Of a stretch of 31,183 nt of DNA, positions 7,017 through 13,381 are shown piece by piece. The stretch lies in NCBI GenBank assembly GCA_964560145.1, contig CAZLKS010000009.1, forward strand, positions 1-31,183. The letters run 5' to 3'. The DNA is from JAHFLF01 sp964560145. GTDB lineage: Bacteria; Patescibacteriota; Minisyncoccia; UBA6257; 1-14-0-10-44-23. Numbering within the stretch: position 1 is the stretch's first letter; every line of letters begins with the position of its first letter. A program made the translations under genes and the position numbers. The notes beneath the pieces were generated by a model. It did no database searches. It was not told the origin of the DNA and saw only the letters and a program-made list of their open reading frames with translations.

Positions 7017-7469
7017 ATGGCAGAGGTTTCAACAAGAAAAGGCATGACTCTTGTTTCCCTCTATAACGATACTGACGTTTTGTTGGCTATGAAGAAGAGG
7101 GGGTTTGGGGTTGGTCGCTGGAACGGATACGGCGGCAAGGTTCAGGCGGGGGAGGGTATTCAAGAGGCCGCCCTACGAGAACTCAAGGAGGAGAGCGGTA
7201 TTACCACTGACATTACTGCAGCCGGAAAAATTACCTTTCATTTTAAGGGCGAGGCGCTTGATGTTTTCTATTTTCGGAACTCTCAATTCACCGGCGAAGC
7301 CATCGAGACCGAAGAGATGACGCCAAAATGGTTTTCGAAAAACGCATTACCGTTTAACGAAATGTGGCCCTCCGACGTTATCTGGATGCCGCGATTCTTC
7401 GCGGGAGAGATGCTGAGTGGAGAGTTTTGGCTCCGAGATGACGGAAGCGTTGAAAAGTACGAGCTCTAG
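7017..7469 (+). CDS. NUDIX hydrolase, MTH1-like (8-oxo-dGTP diphosphatase family)
   Basis: 150 residues. The Nudix box G-x5-E-x7-REL-x-EE-x-G-I is complete at 40-62, with E55, E58 and E59 available for metal binding. Sequence around it (MKKRGFGVGRWNGYGGKVQ) and the C-terminal MWPSDVIWMP closely follow human MTH1 as I remember it, so removal of oxidised purine nucleoside triphosphates from the nucleotide pool is the likely job. One difference is that the WPDD motif, which reads the damaged base in MTH1, is WPSD here, so the first Asp is Ser. This could change the preferred substrate. The gene follows the YtxH-like gene with one base between them. The family call is firm and the substrate is inferred. 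Confidence 0.93.
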   Translation: MAEVSTRKGMTLVSLYNDTDVLLAMKKRGFGVGRWNGYGGKVQAGEGIQEAALRELKEESGITTDITAAGKITFHFKGEALDVFYFRNSQFTGEAIETEEMTPKWFSKNALPFNEMWPSDVIWMPRFFAGEMLSGEFWLRDDGSVEKYEL

Positions 7470-7600
7470 GATGTAACAAATATTTTTTCCTACGTTATAT
7501 CTAATGCAACAAAAAGTGTTGCAGAGTATGTCGTAACTCTTAGTACGTGGAATCAGGCAAAGAGTTCGCTGTATGCGAAACGAGTGAGGATTCCGCCGAA

Positions 7601-7654
7601 ATGAAAAAGAGTATCAAGACTTCGAAAAAGAAGTCGGCAAAAAAGAGCCGTTAG
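7601..7654 (+). CDS. Lysine-rich micro-ORF, 17 residues
   Basis: ATG to TAG, encoding MKKSIKTSKKKSAKKSR, with ten of 17 residues Lys or Arg. A GAGTGAGGA sequence about 10 bases upstream could serve as a weak Shine-Dalgarno, and a rho-independent terminator begins 9 bases after the stop. The frame is also open back to a GTG at 7547, which would give 35 residues with an acidic first half. Composition is like the tail of histone-H1-like proteins. Its placement immediately before a terminator and its similarity to the micro-ORF at 7897 make it worth listing, but so short a frame could be chance. Confidence 0.35.
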   Translation: MKKSIKTSKKKSAKKSR

Positions 7655-7662
7655 TGCTCTGC

Positions 7663-7688
7663 AAAAAATCTCCCACGGGGGATTTTTT
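7663..7688 (+). terminator. Rho-independent terminator
   Basis: AAAAAATC-TCC and GG-GGATTTTTT form a stem around CACG, and the T-run completes the signal. It closes the NUDIX/micro-ORF transcription unit. Confidence 0.8.
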
Positions 7689-7896
7689 GTTTGTGGTGAG
7701 AAAAAAAGTTATCAACACGTTGTGTGAATGACTAAAGCGTTCCATACTGAATGAAGTTGAGTGAACTTTGATTTGTAACGAATGTTTTTCTGATGACGAC
7801 CGCTTGCTGCTGCGCCCAACTACACTATTTCTCCACAATTAAAAAGGTCGAAGCTTTATGAAAGGCGGGAGTGCTGCTCCTACCTCAACTAGAACT

Positions 7897-7986
7897 ATGA
7901 AAAAGAAAGCAAAGAAAGTAACGAAGCGAAAGACGGTTAAGAAGACTGCAAAGAAGACCAAGAAGACCGCCAAGCGTCGTCGATAA
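7897..7986 (+). CDS. Very basic small protein, 29 residues (histone-H1-like composition)
   Basis: Encodes a peptide made almost only of Lys, Arg, Thr, Ala and Val (starts MKKKAKKVTKRKTVKK, ends KRRR). KKTAKK-type units recur, as in the C-terminal tails of bacterial H1-like proteins. An in-frame ATG at 7858 would add 13 residues (MKGGSAAPTSTRT) and has an AAGG about 10 bases upstream, so 42 residues is a real alternative. The stop is followed at once by a perfect terminator. Binding to nucleic acid or ribosomes is an inference from charge alone. It lies between the NUDIX unit and rnj, convergent with rnj. Confidence 0.55.
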   Translation: MKKKAKKVTKRKTVKKTAKKTKKTAKRRR

Positions 7987-8016
7987 ACAAAAAGCCCCGC
8001 AAGGGGCTTTTTGTTT
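7985..8016. terminator. Bidirectional terminator between the basic peptide gene and rnj
   Basis: AAACAAAAAGCCCC and GGGGCTTTTTGTTT are perfect inverted arms around GCAA. Both strands end in a T-rich run, so it serves the plus-strand micro-gene and rnj on the minus strand. Confidence 0.93.
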
Positions 8017-8024
8017 ATCTGTCA

Positions 8025-10121
8025 CTAGATTTCGATAAGTACCGGCAGAATCATCGGACGCCGAAGCGTTTTGTTGTAGAGATACAGGCCGATTTGGTCA
8101 CGAAGGAGTGATTTAACGTAATCGTTTTCAGCCTCCTGCTTAACCTTGCTTTGATTGACTTGATTGACCAAGTTGCGAATTTTACCACGCATTTCATCAA
8201 TCAGTGCGCCATTATCTTTAAGGTAGATGAATCCACGGCTGATAATATCGGGATTCTTTACGAGTCGCCCTGTTTGCTTACTGAGCGTGATGATAATGAC
8301 CAGCATGCCTTCTTGCGCTAAGAGCTTACGGTCACGCAGCACGACAGCTTCCACGTCGCCGACACCGAGTCCGTCGACCATAACATAACTTGCGTCGACG
8401 TGCTTTTCGGTGATTTTGATGTCGTCCGGCGTGAACTTAACCATCTGTCCGTTGTCGGCGAGAATGACGCGCTCGCGTTCGATACCAATCGATTTCATGT
8501 GCGGAATGTTGGCAGCACGTTGGAAGATGTAGCCGTGCACTGGAACGATAAATTTCGGCTTACACATTTGTGCGACGAGGGCGAGATCGGGACCAGGACA
8601 GTGACCAGAGGAGTGGATGTCGAGGTCGTTGTTGGTGTGTACCGTCGCACCTTGGCGAACAAGGTTGTCTTTCACTGTCTGTACCGAACGTTCGTTGCCC
8701 GGAATGACCGAAGAACTGAAAATCGCGGTATCGGTTGGTTTAATTTTGATGTGGCGGTGCTCGCCATTGATAATGCGCATCAAGCCGGCGTTCTCTTGTC
8801 CTTGCGCTCCAGTTGTAATAATCAAGAGCTTGTTGTCGGGGTATTTTGCAACTTCTTCAACGGGCACAAGGGAGCCATTTTTGTAGCTTAAGTAGCCCAG
8901 TTGTCGAGCGATTTCTAAGTTGTCTTTCATCGAACGACCGTTGATGACTACGTAGCGGCCAATCTTTTCAGCAATCCGAATGATTTCGGCGAGACGCTCA
9001 ATCATCGAAGCGAAGGTCGACAGGATGATGCGCCCTTCTGATTGCAGGAATAGTTTTTCAAGGTTTTCAATAACGAGTTCTTCGGAAACGGTGTGACCAC
9101 TCTGGTGGGCATTGGTTGAATCAATCATGAGCGAGTGTACGTTTTGCGTACCAAGCCACTTGTATTCATCAAGGTTAAAAGGATTCCCGTTCTTGTCGTA
9201 TTCGAGACGGAAGTCGGCAAAGTGCACAATTTTCCCAATCGGAGTTTCCACGACGACACCAGTTGTATCCGGAACGGTGTGTGCTACGCCGAAGAACTCA
9301 ACCGTAAAGTGTTCGGAGAGTTTTGCGCGAGTGTGGTTTTTGATGACTTCAAAACGTAGTTTTGGAGCGTTCGGCATTTCATCGAGCCGTTTCTTGAGGA
9401 GCTCACGAATAAGCGCCGTTCCGTAAATCACTGGATTGCCAAGTTTTTCTAAGACATATGGCACGGCACCGAAGTGGTCGTAGTGAGCATGAGTAATAAG
9501 AATACCTTTGATATTCTTTTTCTTCTTTTCAAGGTAGCTCATGTTCGGGATAATCCAGTCAACGCCCGGAGTATCTTCTTCGGGGAACTGAATACCCATG
9601 TCGAGAATGACGATTTCGTCATTATATTCAAAGAATGAACAGTTGCGACCGACCTCTTCAAGTCCGCCAAGCGGCGTCCAGTAAACAGTATCGCGGTCAG
9701 TTTTTGTGCCGGAGTCTTCGCCGGTCATTGCGCCCTCCTTAGCGACGAATTTTCGTTCTGCGACCATTGATACAAATTGGCGGGGGAGGCGCCCTGGTCG
9801 GTTTTTGATGGCCTTGTTGGCGAGCTCGCGTGGGGTGGTGCCACTGCGGTCAATCATTGGTCGGTGGGCTTGTGTCTTGATTTCAGCGTGGTCGCGTTTT
9901 GCGGCTTGGCTACTATCAATCACGATGCCATTCTCAACATGAACAACGCGTGGGGGAGCAATACGCGGATTAACTCTGCTTGGTTGAGCAGGCTCATGAG
10001 CTTTTTTAGCTTCTGTTTTTGGGCTACGCCCGACACGCACTCCATGGTTTTGCTGTGTTGGCTGTAGGGGACTCTCTGCTTTTGCGGGACGGGGACGAAT
10101 CTTTGGCGGCTTTGGGGCCAT
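8025..10121 (-). CDS. rnj: Ribonuclease J
   Basis: Metallo-beta-lactamase/beta-CASP ribonuclease (5' exonuclease and endonuclease) central to mRNA decay and rRNA maturation in bacteria without RNase E. 698 residues. The catalytic core starts near residue 146 (VYWTPLGGLEEVGRNC) and holds the zinc motif HAHYDH at 211-216. Further on are the family-like SSGHCPGPDLALVAQMCKPK segment and PVHGY, and the protein ends in RRPMILPVLIEI as is typical. RNase J is usually about 550-560 residues; the excess is a 145-residue N-terminal extension rich in Pro, Lys, Arg and Gln with no predicted fold, a likely RNA- or partner-binding tail. The upstream region has a hairpin (ACGCG/CGCGT, about 10143-10161) that would lie in the 5' UTR. 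No Shine-Dalgarno sequence is visible. Confidence 0.96.
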   Translation of the reverse strand: MAPKPPKIRPRPAKAESPLQPTQQNHGVRVGRSPKTEAKKAHEPAQPSRVNPRIAPPRVVHVENGIVIDSSQAAKRDHAEIKTQAHRPMIDRSGTTPRELANKAIKNRPGRLPRQFVSMVAERKFVAKEGAMTGEDSGTKTDRDTVYWTPLGGLEEVGRNCSFFEYNDEIVILDMGIQFPEEDTPGVDWIIPNMSYLEKKKKNIKGILITHAHYDHFGAVPYVLEKLGNPVIYGTALIRELLKKRLDEMPNAPKLRFEVIKNHTRAKLSEHFTVEFFGVAHTVPDTTGVVVETPIGKIVHFADFRLEYDKNGNPFNLDEYKWLGTQNVHSLMIDSTNAHQSGHTVSEELVIENLEKLFLQSEGRIILSTFASMIERLAEIIRIAEKIGRYVVINGRSMKDNLEIARQLGYLSYKNGSLVPVEEVAKYPDNKLLIITTGAQGQENAGLMRIINGEHRHIKIKPTDTAIFSSSVIPGNERSVQTVKDNLVRQGATVHTNNDLDIHSSGHCPGPDLALVAQMCKPKFIVPVHGYIFQRAANIPHMKSIGIERERVILADNGQMVKFTPDDIKITEKHVDASYVMVDGLGVGDVEAVVLRDRKLLAQEGMLVIIITLSKQTGRLVKNPDIISRGFIYLKDNGALIDEMRGKIRNLVNQVNQSKVKQEAENDYVKSLLRDQIGLYLYNKTLRRPMILPVLIEI

Positions 10122-10239
10122 ACTTTAATTATTGATAAGTTAGTACGCGATTTGTAATTCGCGTATTTGTTAATATTACTTTGTAAATCTACTTGAGTTT
10201 TTTGGTAGTGAGCTATCGCTGATAGTGGGGGGTGTGCAT

Positions 10240-10269
10240 CTATAAACTATCACCCATCAACTATAAACT
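10240..10269. repeat. Short direct repeats of CTATAAACT between rnj and tRNA-Leu
   Basis: CTATAAACT occurs at 10240-10248 and 10261-10269, separated by ATCACCCATCAA. The surrounding stretch 10206-10270 is rich in related words (CTATCGCTGATAGT, ACTATCACC). Similar short words occur after argS (GTGATAGTGGATAGTG, about 1713-1728), so this is probably a simple-sequence family of spacers rather than a regulator. Confidence 0.45.
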
Positions 10270-10279
10270 GCCTGCTATG

Positions 10280-10360
10280 TGCCGCGGGTGGGACTTGAAC
10301 CCACATGAGTTGCCTCGTACGCACCTGAAGCGTATGCGTCTGCCATTTCGCCACCGCGGC
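10280..10360 (-). tRNA. tRNA-Leu (anticodon CAG)
   Basis: Read on the minus strand, the acceptor arms GCCGCGG and CCGCGGC pair fully. The anticodon loop TTCAGGT lies between TACGC and GCGTA and gives anticodon CAG. A long variable arm with stem GAG/CTC marks a class II tRNA, and the T-arm is GTGGG-TTCAAGT-CCCAC. The discriminator is A, as required for Leu. The 3' CCA is not encoded (the next bases are CAT), so it must be added by a CCA-adding enzyme, unlike the tRNA-Gly at 28689. Confidence 0.97.
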
Positions 10361-10429
10361 ATGCGAACCATCTTGGTTCTAGGATACGTATAGTTTCAGG
10401 TACAAGCGAGTTTGAGTCAAGGATGCGCA

Positions 10430-10694
10430 TATCAATCATCCGCAGATAGTCCTTCCGGCGCTAAATGCAAACCTTTAAGTGTTCATCGTTACGGATGATT
10501 GATTGCTTCGGTGGTAAAGGACTTTCGTCATTCCGGTCTATTCAATAAAACCTCAGATTTCTGCGAACGAAGCATGTGCGGGGCCCGACAAATAATGTGT
10601 GTCAGGGGCCATTGCCGCTTGCTTCTTAGGAGTTCTGCCACCAGCGGTCACTGCGATATTTCGCGGGGACTGCCGGAGAAGGAACAACCGAACG
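10430..10694 (-). ncRNA. Putative structured non-coding RNA upstream of tRNA-Leu
   Basis: This fills most of a 526-base gap between the solute-binding protein gene and tRNA-Leu and begins at a good promoter. Three strong foldings are visible. One is a long hairpin at about 10641-10676 (arms around GCGA/TCGC). The second is a hairpin at 10581-10609 (GGCCC and GACA facing TGTC and GGGCC). The third is a possible pseudoknot: ATCAATCATCCG (10431-10442) pairs with CGGATGATTGAT (10492-10503), while AGTCCTT (10448-10454) pairs with AAGGACT (10517-10523). No ORF of normal composition is present on either strand. It does not match the RNase P, tmRNA, SRP or 6S RNA signatures that I know. The transcript could run on into tRNA-Leu and form a long 5' leader. 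Boundaries are approximate. Confidence 0.35.
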
Positions 10695-10700
10695 CTATTC

Positions 10701-10729
10701 ACTCTAGCACAGTGCATCGCCGTTGTCAA
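10701..10729 (-). promoter_or_regulatory. Sigma-70-type promoter of the RNA region and tRNA-Leu
   Basis: On the minus strand: TTGACA (10729-10724), exactly 17 bases, then TAGAGT (10706-10701) preceded by the extended -10 TGC. Expected start near 10694. It points toward tRNA-Leu through about 330 bases of structured sequence. Confidence 0.7.
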
Positions 10730-10767
10730 GTACCTCTCTCGGGATGGCGAAAATGGTTCGCTTTGTG

Positions 10768-10839
10768 TGACAGGGGTAGCTACCCTGCGATCGGCAAGGG
10801 TACCCTTTATTGCCGCCTGCAGGGTAGCTACCCCTGTCA
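10768..10839. repeat. 72-base palindrome built of smaller palindromes
   Basis: A perfect 21-base inverted repeat (arms 10768-10788 and 10819-10839, outer bases TGACAGGGG and CCCCTGTCA) encloses a 30-base centre. The centre has CGGCAA and TTGCCG arms around AAGGGTACCCTT. Each outer arm also contains the self-complementary core GGGTAGCTACCC. It can form one long hairpin or cruciform. It lies just after the stop of the solute-binding protein gene (-), with no T-run, so it is not an ordinary terminator. Confidence 0.85.
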
Positions 10840-10886
10840 GCCCTCGCAGTCTTCATTTTCAACATCCCTCTTTCGGTCGGCGCTAA

Positions 10887-12545
10887 CTACTTGAAGACGC
10901 GGCTGGTTGAGAGGAACCATTGATTGACCTGGCTAAGGCGGTCTTCTGTTGAGGCGAGTAGTGGCTTAGCAAAGCCGCCGAGGCTATTCGGTGCGGCGTA
11001 AAGATAGGTTGGCGAGTAAAGAAATATCGCTGGTGTGTCGATGTTTATTTGCTGTTGGATTTTGGCCAGAGCGGCATCGCGCACAGCACTATCAAAACTC
11101 TTGCGAGTTGTTTCAATCAGTTGGTCTACGGCCTTGTTGTCGTATAGCGCAAGGTTTAGCCCCGGCTGAAAGCGTTGACTGCTGTGCCAGAAGGAGAAGA
11201 TGTCGGTGTTGGCGCGCAGGACATTGCCGAATAGAAGTATCTGATAACTTCGCGGCTTAACCGTTGCGAGCTGAATTTCTTCGGGCGATAGTTTCTTGAT
11301 GGTGAGTCGAACGCCGAGTTTTTGCCACTGCGACTTGATTGATTCAGCCGTGCTTACCAGAAAGTCGGTATCGGGCACGGTTAGCTCAAAGTCGAGTCGT
11401 TGGTTTGTTTTGCCGACTGTGCGAGAGCGAATGCCGTCAGTTCCTATTCGCCACTGTTGTTTATCAAGAAGCGCGATGGCTTCCTCAACGGAGAAGTGAT
11501 TTTCCTTGTAAGCACTCGCATCGTATCCCGGTAGCATGCTTGGAATCGGACCGTGTACGACATTGCCGTGTCCGCTGAGAGCTGAATCAATGATGGCGGT
11601 TTTGTTGGTTGCGAGGGCAAGCGCTCGGCGGACAGTTTTATCTTTAAGAACAGCGCTTACTGTTTGATTGAAGAAGAGGGCATAGTAATGAGGCACTGGC
11701 AATTCATACAATTGATAGCTGATTTTTAAGTCAGGTAAATTAAGTGGGTCAAATCCGCCGAGCCCATCAATTGCTTTATTGTTGAAAGCGAGGAAGGCGT
11801 CGGTGAAAGTCGGGTAGAATCGAAAATTCAGGTTTTCAACGAGTGCTCGTGTGCCAGGGTAGTCATTATTGGCTGAGAGGTGATAGTCGGTGATGAATCC
11901 GTCGCGTTTCTTCTCGTAGCTCTGGAATAGGTAAGGGCCGCTACTTATCGGTGAGAGGTTATAGTCCGATAGGCGAATGTTGCTTGGTGGAATGCTCTCG
12001 AAGATGTGGGCCGGTGCAATGCGAAGTGAGCGCAGATTGTCAGCGAAGTATGAGTAGCTTGATTTTAAGGTGAATCGGACTTCGCGCTGACTAACTCTTT
12101 CTGCGGTGACGCCCTGCCAGCTGCCAATTAAAGGAGACCCAGCATCAGGGTTTTGAATCGTATTGATGGTAAAAAGAACATCATCGGCGGTGATGGCTTT
12201 CTGGTCACTCCAGACCATGTCGTCCTTGAGGGTGACGAGCCACACCTTTCCGGTGGTACTCGTGGCAACCTCGCGAGAGAGCGTTAGGAGGTCGGCGAAT
12301 AATACCTCCACCAAATCTTTATCGACTGCGGTGCTGCCGATGAGCATCGGGTTTATTGAGATGGGCTGACCAACCAATCCTTCGGTGTATTCGCCACCAC
12401 GTGCAGGTTGCAAGATGGTGTTTGAGATGAGGCTGTTCCAGAGGACGAGTATAAGCGAGAGTGAAAAAATGACACTCGCACCGTAGAAGGCGAGGCGTTC
12501 TTTCTGACTCAGACTCTTAAAGACGCGGGCGATGTAAGAAAACAT
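10887..12545 (-). CDS. Membrane-anchored family 5 extracellular solute-binding protein (OppA-like)
   Basis: 552 residues with the SBP_bac_5 layout: an N-terminal half with YTEGLVGQPISINPML and DDMVWSDQKAITADDVLFTI, a central PHYYALFFNQ and VRRALALATNK segment, and a C-terminal lobe with the SIKSQWQKLGVRLTIK pattern. This family binds oligopeptides or similar ligands outside the membrane for ABC importers. Instead of a lipobox there is a cytoplasmic head of about 19 residues followed by one transmembrane helix (about 20-40), so it would be held by a signal anchor. No permease or ATPase gene lies nearby, so the transporter, if any, is elsewhere. It follows secG on the same strand. The promoter-like TGC-TATAAG lies inside a simple AGCTATA repeat 6 bases before the ATG. 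Confidence 0.92.
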   Translation of the reverse strand: MFSYIARVFKSLSQKERLAFYGASVIFSLSLILVLWNSLISNTILQPARGGEYTEGLVGQPISINPMLIGSTAVDKDLVEVLFADLLTLSREVATSTTGKVWLVTLKDDMVWSDQKAITADDVLFTINTIQNPDAGSPLIGSWQGVTAERVSQREVRFTLKSSYSYFADNLRSLRIAPAHIFESIPPSNIRLSDYNLSPISSGPYLFQSYEKKRDGFITDYHLSANNDYPGTRALVENLNFRFYPTFTDAFLAFNNKAIDGLGGFDPLNLPDLKISYQLYELPVPHYYALFFNQTVSAVLKDKTVRRALALATNKTAIIDSALSGHGNVVHGPIPSMLPGYDASAYKENHFSVEEAIALLDKQQWRIGTDGIRSRTVGKTNQRLDFELTVPDTDFLVSTAESIKSQWQKLGVRLTIKKLSPEEIQLATVKPRSYQILLFGNVLRANTDIFSFWHSSQRFQPGLNLALYDNKAVDQLIETTRKSFDSAVRDAALAKIQQQINIDTPAIFLYSPTYLYAAPNSLGGFAKPLLASTEDRLSQVNQWFLSTSRVFK

Positions 12546-12551
12546 AACGAG

Positions 12552-12560
12552 CTTATAGCA
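12552..12560 (-). promoter_or_regulatory. Extended -10 element of the solute-binding protein gene
   Basis: On the minus strand TGC-TATAAG ends 6 bases before the ATG, the spacing for a leaderless message. It lies within the repeated words AGCTATA and GCTATA (12551-12574), so repeat and promoter overlap. The -35 is poor. Confidence 0.45.
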
Positions 12561-12601
12561 TATAGCTTATAGCTAATCGCCAAAAACACAACCGCCCCCA
12601 A

Positions 12602-12949
12602 CTATTTGTTCGTCGTTGTGCTCGCTGGCAGGATGTTCACGGTCTGTTCGCCGGAGGTGCCGACGTTTACGAGGTCCAGGGTGCTCGAAGCGTTTTCGGT
12701 AGAGTTCGTTGATTCTACCGGGTCATGATAGAAGAGGCTGGTTAGTGCCAGAGCGGCAAAAACAACAGTTAAGATAATCGTCAAAGCGAAGAAGAGGCGC
12801 TCAATGCCGCGGCGTTGCTGATAGAAGCCGTTACTGCTGCCACCGCCACCACCCAAGAAACCGGCAGCGTCACCGTCGCGCTGTTGGAGCATGATTAAAA
12901 CGATAAGGGCAACGGCGACGATAATCTGAAGAATCGCAATAGTGTTCAT
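12602..12949 (-). CDS. secG: Protein translocase subunit SecG
   Basis: 115 residues, with two transmembrane helices. The first (about 4-20, IAILQIIVAVALIVLIMLQQ) is followed by RDGDAAGF and a Gly-rich loop (GGGGGSS), then ERLFFALTIILTVVFAALAL as the second helix. The LMLQ-like end of helix 1 and the glycine loop are the SecG hallmarks. It is the accessory subunit of the SecYEG channel. The C-terminal tail of about 35 residues (Ser/Thr/Asn-rich) is longer than the minimal family. The start follows the stop of the upstream holin-like gene by 16 bases, so the two are probably one operon. TATACT lies immediately before the ATG. Confidence 0.95.
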   Translation of the reverse strand: MNTIAILQIIVAVALIVLIMLQQRDGDAAGFLGGGGGSSNGFYQQRRGIERLFFALTIILTVVFAALALTSLFYHDPVESTNSTENASSTLDLVNVGTSGEQTVNILPASTTTNK

Positions 12950-12965
12950 AGTATAAGTAATGTGT

Positions 12966-13328
12966 CTAATCCTCCTTGGCTTTCAGCAAAGAATGAATGA
13001 CGATGTTTACGATAGTGATAATAATGGTGCCATACACCAGTGCTGGCAACCCCGTTATACTAAGGTTTTCCGAGTATTTGTCAACGACGTAGAGGATTCC
13101 AGCGCTGATGACAAGGTTGAACAACCCAAGCGTCAGGATAATAATCGGTCCCAAGAAGAGCCGTAGTAGCGGTTTGATAACAAGGCTCAAAACGGTGAGC
13201 ACGCCAACGAGCGCGGCAAAGGCTTGCCAGTCAGTCCCAATATTCAAATCAAATCCGTGAACAAAATATCCAGCTGCTAAAAGGGCTGCACCGTTACCGA
13301 GAACGGCCGCAATTACATGCGTAATCAT
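12966..13328 (-). CDS. Four-helix membrane protein, phage holin IV (Phage_holin_4_2) family
   Basis: 120 residues from ATG at 13328; a GTG further upstream would overlap the murA start and is unlikely. There are four hydrophobic helices: about 4-22, 36-52, 60-80 and 92-112. LGNGAALLAAGYFVHGF, then KPLLRLFLGPIIILTLGLFNLVIS, fits the holin superfamily IV / YvlD-like family of bacterial chromosomes, which is usually not phage-related. Function is poorly known; general membrane stress roles are proposed for YvlD-type relatives. It is the first gene of a secG operon and divergent from murA. An extended -10 (TGC-TACAAT) ends 6 bases before the ATG. Confidence 0.88.
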   Translation of the reverse strand: MITHVIAAVLGNGAALLAAGYFVHGFDLNIGTDWQAFAALVGVLTVLSLVIKPLLRLFLGPIIILTLGLFNLVISAGILYVVDKYSENLSITGLPALVYGTIIITIVNIVIHSLLKAKED

Positions 13329-13334
13329 GATGCG

Positions 13335-13343
13335 ATTGTAGCA
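13335..13343 (-). promoter_or_regulatory. Extended -10 element of the holin-like/secG operon
   Basis: On the minus strand TGC-TACAAT ends exactly 6 bases before the ATG, placing the expected first base of the RNA at or beside the start codon. This is among the clearest leaderless-type promoters in the window. Confidence 0.6.
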
Positions 13344-13381
13344 TAAAAAGGCAGTCTTTGATATGTTTGATAGACATATAT

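Noticed and set aside
7505..7523. TGCAACA/TGTTGCA hairpin after the NUDIX gene as a terminator
   Set aside because: Weak 7-base stem and no T-run; a better terminator follows at 7663.
7708..7720. DnaA-box-like TTATCAACA suggesting a replication origin
   Set aside because: A single imperfect match with no cluster, no dnaA/dnaN nearby and no AT-rich unwinding region.
10430..10694. RNase P RNA, tmRNA, 6S or SRP RNA
   Set aside because: A GACGAAAGTCC-like string recalls RNase P and a CCGGAAGGA string recalls SRP RNA, but neighbouring conserved blocks, tag reading frame or expected folds were not found. A covariance-model search would decide.
10499..10894. Plus-strand ORFs of 131 and 95 codons in the gap before the solute-binding gene
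   Set aside because: Cys/Ser/Arg-rich composition, no Shine-Dalgarno or -10, and they read straight through the large palindrome; an RNA-like explanation fits better.
13358..13381. TTG start for murA at 13358
   Set aside because: The eight added codons overlap the divergent promoter region and do not look like protein; ATG 13382 is the natural start.
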